A DNA stretch of 64,000 nucleotides, taken from positions 62,001 to 126,000 of the forward strand of contig JBMOQX010000052.1 of NCBI GenBank assembly GCA_049322755.1, in the 5' to 3' direction. This stretch comes from DATIUV01 sp049322755 (GTDB lineage: Bacteria > Pseudomonadota > Gammaproteobacteria > Burkholderiales > UBA6910). The notes below the pieces were generated by a model. That model saw only the letters and a list, made by a program, of their open reading frames with translations, did no database searches and had not been told where the DNA came from. The position numbers were made by a program, and so were the translations under genes. Positions 1 through 8,657 of the stretch are shown one piece after another; within the stretch, counting starts at the first letter, position 1; every line of letters begins with the position of its first letter.

Positions 1-918
1 CTGGATCTCGACGCCGCGACGCTCGACTCCCTCGCCGGCGTCGGCGCCGAAACACTGGGCGAGTGCCTGCGGCTGCCGCGCGACGGCCTCGCCCGCCGCT
101 ACGGGCAGGCGCTCGCCGACGCCCTCGACCGCGCGCTGGGCCGGCTGCCCGATCCGCGGCGGCCGTTCGCGCCGCCGCGGTGGTTCGCCACCCGACTTGA
201 GCTGCCGGCGCCGGTGGCCGATGCCGAAGCCCTCGCCTTCGGCCTGCGCCGCATGCTGGCCGAACTCTGCGGCTGGCTGGCCGGACGCGGCGAAGGCATC
301 ACGCGCCTTCGGGTGATGCTGGAGCACGAACGGCAGCCGCCGTCGCACGTCGCGCTCAGGCTCTCCGTGCCCAATCGCGACAGCGCGTATCTCACGCGGC
401 TCGCGCGCGAGCGGCTCGCCGCCACCGCGCTCGCGCAGCCGGTAAGCGCGATCGGCATCGCCGGCGAGGAGACCGCAGCGCTCGCCTCCGCCACCCACGG
501 TCTGTTCGGCGACGCCGAGTGCGTCGCCGAGGACCGCGAGCTGCTGCTGGCGCGGCTGCGCGCGCGGCTCGGTGACGACGCGGTGACCTGGCTGGCGCCG
601 TTTCCCGATCACCGTCCCGAGCGCGCCCACCGCGAAAGCGAAGCCGCTCCAGCCGGCGACATCGCCCTCGCCGCCGGCCGCCGGCCGCTGTGGCTGCTGC
701 CGGCGCCGCAGCCTCTCGCCGGCCGTGACGGTGCGCCGCTGCTGGAGGCGCCGCTGGAACTGCTGGCAGGGCCCGAGCGCATCGAGTCCGGCTGGTGGGA
801 CGGCGCCGACGTGGCGCGCGACTACTACGTTGCCCGCAACGGCCAGGGCGAGACGTTCTGGGTATTCCACGAGCGCCGCGCGCCGGCCGCGTGGTATCTG
901 CACGGCATCTTCGCCTGA
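1..918 (+). CDS. imuB: ImuB, Y-family polymerase-like mutagenesis protein, C-terminal part
   Basis: The reading frame is open from base 1, so the gene starts before the window; 305 codons are visible. ImuB is a catalytically inactive Y-family polymerase relative that acts as the hub between ImuA, the beta clamp and DnaE2 in SOS-induced mutagenic translesion synthesis. The visible part covers the region after the polymerase core and ends with the characteristic ImuB tail (GWWDG, then a DYYVA stretch, then WYLHGIFA). It lies 44 bp upstream of dnaE2 on the same strand, the usual imuA-imuB-dnaE2 order. The SOS promoter would lie outside the window. The family call is from recognised tail motifs and context. 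Confidence 0.93.
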   Translation: MDLDAATLDSLAGVGAETLGECLRLPRDGLARRYGQALADALDRALGRLPDPRRPFAPPRWFATRLELPAPVADAEALAFGLRRMLAELCGWLAGRGEGITRLRVMLEHERQPPSHVALRLSVPNRDSAYLTRLARERLAATALAQPVSAIGIAGEETAALASATHGLFGDAECVAEDRELLLARLRARLGDDAVTWLAPFPDHRPERAHRESEAAPAGDIALAAGRRPLWLLPAPQPLAGRDGAPLLEAPLELLAGPERIESGWWDGADVARDYYVARNGQGETFWVFHERRAPAAWYLHGIFA

Positions 919-962
919 GGTCCATCCCCAAGGACACAGAGTCAAGCGAGAGAACCACATCG

Positions 963-3900
963 ATGAACGCCATGCGCCCCGCCTACGCCGAACTGCATGC
1001 CATCAGCAACTTCACCTTCCTGCGCGGCGCGTCGCACCCGGAGGAGCTGGTGGAGCGGGCCCACGCGCTCGGCTACCGTGCGCTGGCGCTCACCGACGAG
1101 TGCTCGCTGGCCGGTGCGGTGCGCGCCCACGTCGCGGCCAGGAATGCAGGGTTGAAACTCCTCATCGGCGCCGAACTCAGGCTCGACGACAGCCTGCGCC
1201 TCGCGCTCATCGCCACCGGCCGCGACGGCTACGGCAACCTCTCGGCGCTCATCACCCGCGGCCGGCGCAACGCTGCCAAAGGTACCTACCGGCTCACGCG
1301 CGACGACCTCGGTGACGGCGTGCCGGGCTGCCTGGCGCTGTGGCTGCCGGGCACCCAGCCCGACGCGGCCGCCGCGCGCTGGGTGAAGGACGTGTTCGGC
1401 AGCCGCGCCTGGGCGGCGGCGGAAATCAACGCGGGGTCCGACGACCGGTCCTACTTCACGCAACTCACGGCGCTCACGCGGGCGAGCGGCCTGCCCATGG
1501 TGGCCGCCGGCGACGTGCACATGCACGTGCGCGGGCGCCGCGCGCTGCAGGACACGCTCACCGCGATCCGCGAGAAATGCACGCTGGCGCAGGCTGGCCA
1601 CCGCCTGCATCCCAACGGCGAGCGCCACCTGCGGCCGATCGAGCGGCTTTCGCAGCTCTACCCGCCGGAACTGCTGCTGGAGACGCTGGCCTGCGCCGAG
1701 CGCTGCACCTTCTCCCTCGACAGCCTGCGCTACGAGTACCCGCGGGAACTGACGCCGCCGGGCGCGACGCCCGCCTCGCACCTGCGCGCGCTCACCGAGG
1801 AAGGCCTGCAGCGGCGCTTTCCCGCCGGCGTGCCGCTCCGGGTGCGGCGCCTGGTGGAGCACGAGCTCGCGCTCATCGCCGAGCTCGAATACGAGGCCTA
1901 TTTCCTCACCGTCCACGACATCGTGCGCTTCGCCAGGAGCCGCGGCATCCTCTGCCAAGGCCGCGGCTCGGCGGCCAATTCGGCGGTGTGCTATGCGCTC
2001 GGCATCACCGAGGTGGACCCCTCGCGCATGGAGATGCTGTTCGAGCGCTTCATCTCGCGTGAGCGCAACGAGCCGCCCGACATCGACGTCGACTTCGAGC
2101 ACCAGCGGCGCGAGGAAGTGATGCAGTACGTCTACGCCAAGTACGGGCGCGAGCGCGCGGCGCTGGCCGCCACCGTCATCACCTACCGCCCCAGGAGCGC
2201 GGTCCGCGACGTCGGCAAGGCGCTCGGCTTCGACCTGGCGCAGGTGGACACGCTGGCCAGGTCGATGGCTTGGTGGGACGGCCGGCGCGTGCTGCCCGAA
2301 CGCTTCCGCGATGCCGGCTTCGACCCCGGCAATCCGCGGGTGCAGCGGCTGATGCTGCTGGTCAACACGCTGGTGGGCTTTCCGCGCCACCTGTCGCAGC
2401 ACGTCGGGGGCTTCGTCATCGCCCGCGATTCGCTCGCGCGCATGGTGCCGATCGAGAACGCCGCCATGCCCGAGCGCACCGTGATCCAGTGGGACAAGGA
2501 CGACCTGGATGCGCTCGGACTGCTGAAGGTGGACTGCCTGTGCCTGGGCATGCTCTCCGCCATCCGCCGCGCGCTGGAATGGGTGGGCCGCCGCCGCGGC
2601 CGGCCATTCGCGATGGCCGACGTGCCGGCGGAGGACCCGGCCACCTACGCCATGATCCAGCGGGGCGACACCATGGGCGTGTTCCAGATCGAGTCGCGGG
2701 CGCAGATGGCGATGCTGCCGCGCCTCAAGCCCGCCAATTTCTACGACCTGGTGATCGAGGTGGCGATCGTGCGCCCGGGGCCGATCCAGGGCGGCATGGT
2801 GCACCCCTACCTGCGCCGGCGGCAGGGGCTGGAGCCGGTCACCTACCCCAGCGAGGCGGTGAAGGGCGTGCTCTCGCGCACGCTCGGCGTACCGATTTTC
2901 CAGGAGCAGGTGATGCAGCTGGCAGTGGTGGCGGCCGGTTTCTCGCCGGGCGAGGCCGATCGCCTGCAGCGCTCGATGGCGGCGTGGCGGCGCAAGGGTG
3001 GCCTGGAGAAATTCGAGCCGCTGCTGATCGATGGCATGCTCTCGCGCGGCTACTCCATGGAGTTCGCCCAGGCCATCTACCGCCAGATCCTGGGCTTCGG
3101 CGAGTACGGTTTTCCCGAGTCCCACTCGGCCAGCTTCGCGCTGCTGGTCTATGTCTCGGCGTGGCTCAAGCGCCACGAGCCGGCGGCATTCTGCTGCAGC
3201 CTGCTGAACGCCCAGCCCATGGGCTTCTACGCGCCATCGCAGCTGGTGCAGGACGCCCGCCGTCACGGCGTCGAGGTGCGGCGGTCGGATGTCACCGTCA
3301 GCGAATGGGAGTGCACCCTGGAGATAGAGGACCTCACCGCGGCGGAAAGTGCCGCCCGATCGAGCGCACCGCGACCGGGTCAGGGAGGCGCTTGGGAAAC
3401 GGAAGATTTCACCGCGGTGAGCAACAACACCCGGCCGGTGGCGCTGAGGCTGGGGTTGCTGATGGTCAAAGGACTGTCGGAGGAGGCGGCGCAGCGCATC
3501 GTCGCTGCCCGCGCCGAGCGGCCGTTCGCCGACGTCGCGGATCTCGCGCGGCGCGCGCGGCTCCACCGCGGCGAGATGGAGAAGCTGGCTGCCGCCGACG
3601 CGTTGCGGCCGCTGGCCGGCCACCGCCGCAGCGCGCGCTGGGACGTGGCCGGCATCGAGCCCGCCAATCCCGTGTTCCACGAGCCGGCAGTGCGCGAGGC
3701 GCCCGCCGCGCTGGCCGCGCCCACCGAGGGCGAAGATCTGGTGGCCGACTATGCGGCCACCGGCCTCACGCTGGGACGCCACCCGCTGGCGCTGCTGCGC
3801 CCCCGTCTGCAGCGCCTGGGACTGATGACTGCGGAGGATTTGAAGCGCGTGCCCCACGGCAGGCCGGCGCGGGTCGCCGGCATCGTCACCAACCGCCAGC

Positions 3901-4142
3901 GGCCGGACACCGCCAGCGGCGTGGTGTTCGTGACGCTGGAGGACGAAACCGGCTACGCCAACATCGTGGTGTGGTCGCGGGTGGCAGAGCGCCAGCGGCG
4001 CGCACTGCTCGCTTCCCGGCTGCTGGCAGCGCACGGCACGGTGGAGCGCGAGGGCGACGTCATCCATCTTGTGGCCGGCCGACTCACCGACCACAGTCCG
4101 CTGCTGGGACAGCTCGTCACACGCTCGCGCGACTTCCACTGA
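963..4142 (+). CDS. dnaE2: DnaE2, error-prone DNA polymerase III alpha subunit
   Basis: 1059 residues, the usual length. The ATG at 963 opens directly into the PHP domain (YAELHAISNFTFLRG near residue 7); a longer frame upstream overlaps imuB and is not needed. The polymerase core has the PDIDVDF motif with D373 and D375, and a third acidic residue in LKVDCLCLG (D524). A helix-hairpin-helix region and OB-fold follow near the C-terminus. DnaE2 performs lesion bypass during SOS with ImuA/ImuB. Oddity: about 37 extra residues (roughly 788-824) sit between WECTLE and ALRLGL, where relatives as I recall them run almost directly on; the insert contains two similar E-x-E-D-L/F-T-A pieces. Confidence 0.96.
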   Translation: MNAMRPAYAELHAISNFTFLRGASHPEELVERAHALGYRALALTDECSLAGAVRAHVAARNAGLKLLIGAELRLDDSLRLALIATGRDGYGNLSALITRGRRNAAKGTYRLTRDDLGDGVPGCLALWLPGTQPDAAAARWVKDVFGSRAWAAAEINAGSDDRSYFTQLTALTRASGLPMVAAGDVHMHVRGRRALQDTLTAIREKCTLAQAGHRLHPNGERHLRPIERLSQLYPPELLLETLACAERCTFSLDSLRYEYPRELTPPGATPASHLRALTEEGLQRRFPAGVPLRVRRLVEHELALIAELEYEAYFLTVHDIVRFARSRGILCQGRGSAANSAVCYALGITEVDPSRMEMLFERFISRERNEPPDIDVDFEHQRREEVMQYVYAKYGRERAALAATVITYRPRSAVRDVGKALGFDLAQVDTLARSMAWWDGRRVLPERFRDAGFDPGNPRVQRLMLLVNTLVGFPRHLSQHVGGFVIARDSLARMVPIENAAMPERTVIQWDKDDLDALGLLKVDCLCLGMLSAIRRALEWVGRRRGRPFAMADVPAEDPATYAMIQRGDTMGVFQIESRAQMAMLPRLKPANFYDLVIEVAIVRPGPIQGGMVHPYLRRRQGLEPVTYPSEAVKGVLSRTLGVPIFQEQVMQLAVVAAGFSPGEADRLQRSMAAWRRKGGLEKFEPLLIDGMLSRGYSMEFAQAIYRQILGFGEYGFPESHSASFALLVYVSAWLKRHEPAAFCCSLLNAQPMGFYAPSQLVQDARRHGVEVRRSDVTVSEWECTLEIEDLTAAESAARSSAPRPGQGGAWETEDFTAVSNNTRPVALRLGLLMVKGLSEEAAQRIVAARAERPFADVADLARRARLHRGEMEKLAAADALRPLAGHRRSARWDVAGIEPANPVFHEPAVREAPAALAAPTEGEDLVADYAATGLTLGRHPLALLRPRLQRLGLMTAEDLKRVPHGRPARVAGIVTNRQRPDTASGVVFVTLEDETGYANIVVWSRVAERQRRALLASRLLAAHGTVEREGDVIHLVAGRLTDHSPLLGQLVTRSRDFH

Positions 4143-4235
4143 GCGCGGGCCCAAAAATATAACACCCGATGGAACGAATATCGGCTCGCCACCGGTTAGC
4201 TCAAACCAGTTGCTTCGCGGTTATCGCGTTCGAAG

Positions 4236-4270
4236 TCTTTCCTCTGCGCCTCGGCGCCTCCGCGGTAAAA
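4236..4270. repeat. GACGCAGAGG-family intergenic repeat, single arm
   Basis: A CCTCTGCGCC-CTCCGCGGTAAA arm lies between the convergent dnaE2 and adenylate cyclase genes. It has the same word structure as the repeats near 7.0, 51.7 and 62.0 kb. Only one arm is clear here. Confidence 0.6.
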
Positions 4271-4309
4271 CGTCACCGTTGCGGGTCCGCGGCGCCGGGC
4301 GAGCGCCCG

Positions 4310-5593
4310 TCAGCCGGCGGCGGCGCGCTCGCGCTTGGACTTGCGGCCGATCAGGCGGTAGACGGTCATGGCGCCCTTGCCCTTGACCATGATCTCGGTG
4401 GGCTCCTCGAAGGTGAAGTCGTCACGCAGTCGCACGTAGGTGTTGCGGTCCACCTGCACCCGGCCCGGAAAGGCTTCCGACGTGAGCCGGCTGGCGGTGT
4501 TCACGGTGTCGCCCCAGAGATCGTAGATGAAGCGCTTGGTGCCGATCACGCCCGCCACCACCGGCCCGGTGGCCATGCCGACGTGGATGCCCAGCCGGTA
4601 GGGCTTCAGTGCCGGATGCTCCGCCACCAGCTCCAGCATCTCCAGCGACATGTCGGCCATGGCGCGGGTGTAGTCGGGACTGTCCGCCGCCAGGCCGCCC
4701 GCGGACATGTAGGCGTCGCCCACCGTCTTGATCTTGTCGACGCCGTACTTTTCCACCAGGAAGTCGAAATTCGAGAAGATCTTGTTCAGCAGCTGGACCA
4801 TCACCTCGGGGGCCATTTCCTGGGTGAGCCGGGTGAAATCCACGATGTCGGCGAACATCACGGTCACATCGGCATGGCCGTCGGCGATGGTGATCTCGTT
4901 GGACTTCAGACGGTCGGCGATCGGCGCCGGCAGCACGTTGAGCAGCAGCTTCTCGGATTTTTCCTGCTCCTCCTCCAGCAGCCGGTGCTCGACGTCGAGG
5001 CGCGCCTTGATGCGGGCGTTCTCGGCGATGAAGTAGCGCAGCAGCAGGTAGACCACCGCCGAGATGGCGGCGAAGTTGAGGGCGAAGAACACCGCGATGG
5101 TCTCCAGCGGGATGCCGGAGAACTTGCCGTGGAGCAGGAAGTAGTCGAAGAAGCCGGACGCGAACGTGAGCACCAGGAAGGCGACGAACCAGGGCACCGA
5201 TTCGCGCCAGCCGTGGAACACCGCCGCGCCGATCGGGGCCAGCAGCGCCCACAGCATCACGCCCGAGGAGTCGACGAAATTGCCGATGCTCCACTGCATC
5301 CAGAAGGGGAAGAACAGGTAGAGCGTGAGCTGGACGAAGCGGAAGACCGCGAAGTTGCCGGTCACCAGGTAGTAGATCAGGGAGCCGACCGAGATGAACT
5401 GGTACACCAGGGCCACGTCGGTGGAGAACTGCAGGCCCATGAGCCAGTAGATGCCCAGCCACACCACGACCCCGAGGGACATGAGGGCGCTGGTGAATAT
5501 CAGGAGGTCGCGCTTGAGCTTCTCCTCGTCGCCCACACTGCCGGCGTCACGCTTGCTCAGCCTTCCGATGATTTTCTCCAGCGCACCCGCCAC
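4310..5593 (-). CDS. Membrane-anchored class III adenylate cyclase
   Basis: 427 residues. About six hydrophobic segments fill residues 29-188, followed by a helical linker rich in E and K (190-220) and a class III cyclase domain (about 240-410). Metal-binding D249 (VMFADIVDF) and D293 (KTVGDAY) are present, as are N365 and R369 in NTASR. The K287/K289-D358 combination is the adenine-specifying type, so the likely reaction is ATP to cAMP. The start is a GTG with AAGGGG upstream. The gene is convergent with dnaE2 and divergent from ilvE, so it is probably its own transcription unit. The sensory input of the membrane part is not evident. Confidence 0.9.
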   Translation of the reverse strand: MAGALEKIIGRLSKRDAGSVGDEEKLKRDLLIFTSALMSLGVVVWLGIYWLMGLQFSTDVALVYQFISVGSLIYYLVTGNFAVFRFVQLTLYLFFPFWMQWSIGNFVDSSGVMLWALLAPIGAAVFHGWRESVPWFVAFLVLTFASGFFDYFLLHGKFSGIPLETIAVFFALNFAAISAVVYLLLRYFIAENARIKARLDVEHRLLEEEQEKSEKLLLNVLPAPIADRLKSNEITIADGHADVTVMFADIVDFTRLTQEMAPEVMVQLLNKIFSNFDFLVEKYGVDKIKTVGDAYMSAGGLAADSPDYTRAMADMSLEMLELVAEHPALKPYRLGIHVGMATGPVVAGVIGTKRFIYDLWGDTVNTASRLTSEAFPGRVQVDRNTYVRLRDDFTFEEPTEIMVKGKGAMTVYRLIGRKSKRERAAAG

Positions 5594-5820
5594 GTCGCTT
5601 TTGCCCCTTGAAGTTGCCCTACGACCGATCGATGGCTCTTTTTCTCGCCCAACCGCAAGGACAAAGCAAACACCAAGCCAGTTCGCAGCGCGACGGTCGG
5701 TTGCGTATTCTAGTCCAGAACGCGCCCACCGGCGGAGACCGCGCCCGGCGCCCGCCGACTCCGGCGCCGGGTACCGGAAATGCGTTAAAATGCAGCCTTT
5801 TCCATGCTTTGGAGCATCGA

Positions 5821-6741
5821 ATGTCGCTTGCAGACCGCGACGGGTTCATCTGGTACGACGGCAAGATCGTACCCTGGCGCGAAGCCACCACCCATGTCTG
5901 TACCCACACGCTGCACTACGGCATGGGGGTGTTCGAGGGGCTGCGGGCGTACAAGACCGGACGTGGAACGGCGATATTCCGACTGCTGGAGCACACCGAC
6001 CGGCTCTACCGCTCGGCCCACATCTTCGGCATGAAGATCCCCTATGCCCGCGAGGTGCTGATCGAGGCACACAAGGAGGTGATCCGGCTCAACCGCCTGG
6101 AATCGTGCTACGTGCGGCCGATCGCGTTCTACGGGCCCGAGGCGCTGGGCATCTCCGCCAAGACCCTTTCGGTGCACGTCGCCATCGCGGCCTGGCCCTG
6201 GGGCGCCTACCTGGGCGCGGACGGGATCGAGAAGGGGATCCGGGTGAAGACGTCGTCGTTCTCGCGTCACCACGTCAACGTCACGATGTGCAAAGCCAAG
6301 GCGGTGGGCAGCTACTCCAACTCGATCCTGGCCCATCAGGAAGCGGCCCATGACGGCTACGACGAAGCCCTGCTGCTGGACGTGGACGGCTTCGTCGCCG
6401 AGGGCTCCGGCGAGAACGTGTTCATCGTGCGCAAGGGCGTGATCTATACCCCGGACCTCACCTCCGCGCTGGAAGGCATCACCCGCGACACGGTGGTGCA
6501 GCTGGCGGCCGAAGCGGGTTACCGGGTGGTGGAGAAGCGCATCACCCGCGACGAGGTGTACGTTGCCGACGAGGCATTCTTCACCGGCACCGCCGCCGAG
6601 GTCACACCGATCCGGGAGCTGGACAACCGCGTGATCGGCGAGGGCCGGCGCGGACCGGTCACCGCCAAACTGCAGTCGATGTTCTTCGATGTCGTGAACG
6701 GCCGCTCGGAGAAGCATCTCGGCTGGCTGAGCTTCGTCTGA
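5821..6741 (+). CDS. ilvE: Branched-chain amino acid aminotransferase
   Basis: 306 residues, fold-type IV PLP aminotransferase, converting branched 2-oxo acids and glutamate to valine, leucine and isoleucine. The PLP lysine is K160 in CKAKAVGSYSNS; EGSGENVF and FFTGTAAEVTPIRE are the expected family blocks. The ATG at 5821 has GGAG about 9 bases upstream; a longer in-frame extension lacks similarity and is ignored. Transcription may begin in the AT-richer stretch before 5800. The zinc-finger gene follows after 11 bp, a conserved betaproteobacterial pairing, then waaF. Confidence 0.96.
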   Translation: MSLADRDGFIWYDGKIVPWREATTHVCTHTLHYGMGVFEGLRAYKTGRGTAIFRLLEHTDRLYRSAHIFGMKIPYAREVLIEAHKEVIRLNRLESCYVRPIAFYGPEALGISAKTLSVHVAIAAWPWGAYLGADGIEKGIRVKTSSFSRHHVNVTMCKAKAVGSYSNSILAHQEAAHDGYDEALLLDVDGFVAEGSGENVFIVRKGVIYTPDLTSALEGITRDTVVQLAAEAGYRVVEKRITRDEVYVADEAFFTGTAAEVTPIRELDNRVIGEGRRGPVTAKLQSMFFDVVNGRSEKHLGWLSFV

Positions 6742-6752
6742 CGGGGGCCGGC

Positions 6753-6959
6753 GTGCAGGACGACAAGGTCGACAACACGGCGCGCTTCATCGAGGTGACG
6801 GCGGCCGACCTGCCGCTGCACTGCCCGATGCCGTCGATGAAGCTCTGGAATGCGCATCCCCGGGTGTTCCTGCCGATCGAGAAGACCGGCGAAGCGCTGT
6901 GCCCTTATTGCGGCACGCTCTACAAGCTGAAGGGCGGCGTGCCGGCCGGGCATCACTGA
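6753..6959 (+). CDS. CHCC zinc-finger domain protein
   Basis: 68 residues from a GTG start 11 bp after ilvE. Four potential zinc ligands are in the CHCC arrangement: C24, H35 and the CPYC pair at 50-53, as in the zf-CHCC family related to mitochondrial complex I subunit NDUFS6. The role in bacteria is not settled. Its place between ilvE and waaF is a recurrent arrangement and supports the frame. Small and probably co-translated with ilvE. Confidence 0.9.
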   Translation: MQDDKVDNTARFIEVTAADLPLHCPMPSMKLWNAHPRVFLPIEKTGEALCPYCGTLYKLKGGVPAGHH

Positions 6960-7000
6960 CCGCGCCGCCGCGGGCCGCGCCGGGGCTGCCGACGAGCTCG

Positions 7001-7155
7001 TTTCACCTCGGAGGACGCAGAGGACGCGGAGGAATAGATTCTTGCAACGCAAAGGGGGCAGCCGGCCGACAGGAGTCCGCGCTTTCTTCGCGCCCTCTGC
7101 GCGCTTTGCGTTCAATGGTCTTTCGTTCTCTCTGCGTCCTTTGCGGCTGCGTATT
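7001..7155. repeat. GACGCAGAGG-family composite inverted repeat
   Basis: The left arm (7001-7034) begins TTTCACCTCGGAGGACGCAG and continues with AGGACGCGGAGGAA. The right arm (about 7098-7155) carries CTCTGCGCGCTTTGCG and CTCTGCGTCCTTTGCGG, complementary in word order. It occupies the 244-bp gap between the zinc-finger gene and waaF and could fold into a long imperfect hairpin. It also opens a spurious upstream extension of the waaF frame. Confidence 0.75.
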
Positions 7156-7203
7156 TTCCCGGGCGGTGACCTCTCGCCGCCGCAGCGGTTTCGGACTCGA
7201 TCT

Positions 7204-8214
7204 GTGCAGCGGATACTGGTCGTAGCACCTTCCTGGGTCGGCGACTGCGTCATGGCGCAGCCGCTGCTGGCGCGCCTGCACGCCCGCAATCCCGGCGCCG
7301 TCATCGACGTCCTGGCGCCGCCGTTCACCGCCGCCCTCTTCCGGCGCATGCCCGAAGTGGCCGGCGTCATCGACAACCCGTTCGCCCACGGCGAGCTGCG
7401 CCTCGGCGAGCGTTACCGGCTCGGCCGCCGCCTCGCCCGCGCCGGCTACCGTCAGGCGGTGTTGCTGCCCAACACGCTCAAGTCCGCTCTCGCGCCGTTC
7501 TTCGCCCGCATTCCGCGGCGCACGGGATTCGTCGGCGAGGGCCGCTACGGGCTGCTGAACGACGCGCGACGGCTCGACAAGGCGCGTTACCCGCTGATGG
7601 TGGAGCGCTTTGCGCTGCTGGCCGAGCGTCCCGGCGCCGAGCTGGAGCGGCCGGTGCCGGAGCCGCGGCTCACCGTGGGCGCCGCAGCGCGGCAGGCGAC
7701 GCTGGCACGCCTCGAACTGGACGCCGCCGGCCAAGTCGCGGTGTTCTGCCCCGGCGCCGAGTACGGCCCCGCCAAGCGCTGGCCGGCAGTGCATTTCGCC
7801 GCGCTCGGGCGCCGGCTCGCGGCTCAGGGCTACCGCCTCTGGCTCGTGGGCTCGGCCAAGGACGCCCCGGTCGCGCGGGAGATCGCCGCCGCGTGCGACG
7901 CGGTCGACCTCACCGGCCGCACCGGCCTGGACGAGGCCATCGACGTGCTGTCGCTGGCGGCGCTGGTGATCAGCAACGATTCCGGCCTGATGCACGTGGC
8001 CGCCGCCCTGGACCGGCCGATGGTGGCGATCTTCGGCTCGTCGAGCCCCGGATTCACACCGCCGCTTTCCCGCCGCGCCCGCGTCGCCACGTTGAACCTG
8101 ACGTGCAGCCCGTGCTTCCAGCGCGAGTGCCCGCTCGGACACCTGGCCTGCCTGCGCGACCTGACGCCGGAGCACCTCGCCGCCGAGATCGGGCGGCTCG
8201 AGATTTCTGCCTGA
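7204..8214 (+). CDS. waaF: ADP-heptose:LPS heptosyltransferase II
   Basis: 336 residues, GT9 family. It adds the second heptose to the inner core of lipopolysaccharide at the cytoplasmic face of the inner membrane. The N-terminus reads RILVVAPSWVGDCVMAQPL and the donor-binding region SNDSGLMHVAAALDRPMVAIFG, both typical of WaaF. The GTG at 7204 gives this exact family start; the open frame continues upstream to 7042 but that part is repeat sequence with no similarity. Presence implies an outer membrane with heptose-containing LPS. Followed after 10 bp by an NTF2-like gene. Confidence 0.94.
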   Translation: MQRILVVAPSWVGDCVMAQPLLARLHARNPGAVIDVLAPPFTAALFRRMPEVAGVIDNPFAHGELRLGERYRLGRRLARAGYRQAVLLPNTLKSALAPFFARIPRRTGFVGEGRYGLLNDARRLDKARYPLMVERFALLAERPGAELERPVPEPRLTVGAAARQATLARLELDAAGQVAVFCPGAEYGPAKRWPAVHFAALGRRLAAQGYRLWLVGSAKDAPVAREIAAACDAVDLTGRTGLDEAIDVLSLAALVISNDSGLMHVAAALDRPMVAIFGSSSPGFTPPLSRRARVATLNLTCSPCFQRECPLGHLACLRDLTPEHLAAEIGRLEISA

Positions 8215-8224
8215 GGAGACCATC

Positions 8225-8650
8225 ATGGCGCAGCGATTCGCCAATTCCGCCGAGGCCGAAGCCGCGTTCTACCACGCCTTCGAGCGCGCAGACCTGGACG
8301 GCATGATGGAAGTTTGGGCCGAAGACGAGGACGTGGAATGCGTGCACCCCGGCGGCCGGCGGCTCACCGGGCTCGAGGAGGTGCGCGAAAGCTGGCGCCG
8401 GCTGTTCGCCGCCGGCACCTCGCTCGCTTTCAGCATCACCCAGCGCCAGGTCTGGCGCGGCGCGCTGGTGGCGGTGCACCTGGTCTACGAGAACATCACC
8501 TCCGCGCGGCGCGAACAGGGCACCATGATCGCCACCAACGTCTACCTGCTGACGGCCGCCGGCTGGCGCATGGTGCTGCACCACGCGACGCCGGCGCCGG
8601 AGGTGGCGGAGGCGCCCGAGGACGACACGCCGCCGGCGCGGCTGCACTGA
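8225..8650 (+). CDS. NTF2-like (SnoaL/DUF4440-type) protein
   Basis: 141 residues with the cone-shaped NTF2-like pattern: an N-terminal helix (FYHAFERADLDGMMEVWAED), a central strand pair (VECVHPGGRRLTG) and long C-terminal strands. Members bind or isomerise small molecules or act as stand-alone folds; no specific substrate can be read. ATG preceded by GAGGAGA. It lies 10 bp after waaF and 7 bp before a YheT-type hydrolase, so these plus algC probably form one transcript. Confidence 0.8.
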   Translation: MAQRFANSAEAEAAFYHAFERADLDGMMEVWAEDEDVECVHPGGRRLTGLEEVRESWRRLFAAGTSLAFSITQRQVWRGALVAVHLVYENITSARREQGTMIATNVYLLTAAGWRMVLHHATPAPEVAEAPEDDTPPARLH

Positions 8651-8657
8651 GACGACG

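Noticed and set aside
942..4154. A 1070-codon open frame antisense to dnaE2, and similar long antisense frames elsewhere (e.g. 18348-20831, 40280-42691, 4169-5611)
   Set aside because: GC-rich third codon positions keep antisense frames open. Compositions are H/R/A/G-rich, lack domains, and the opposite strand holds a clear gene.
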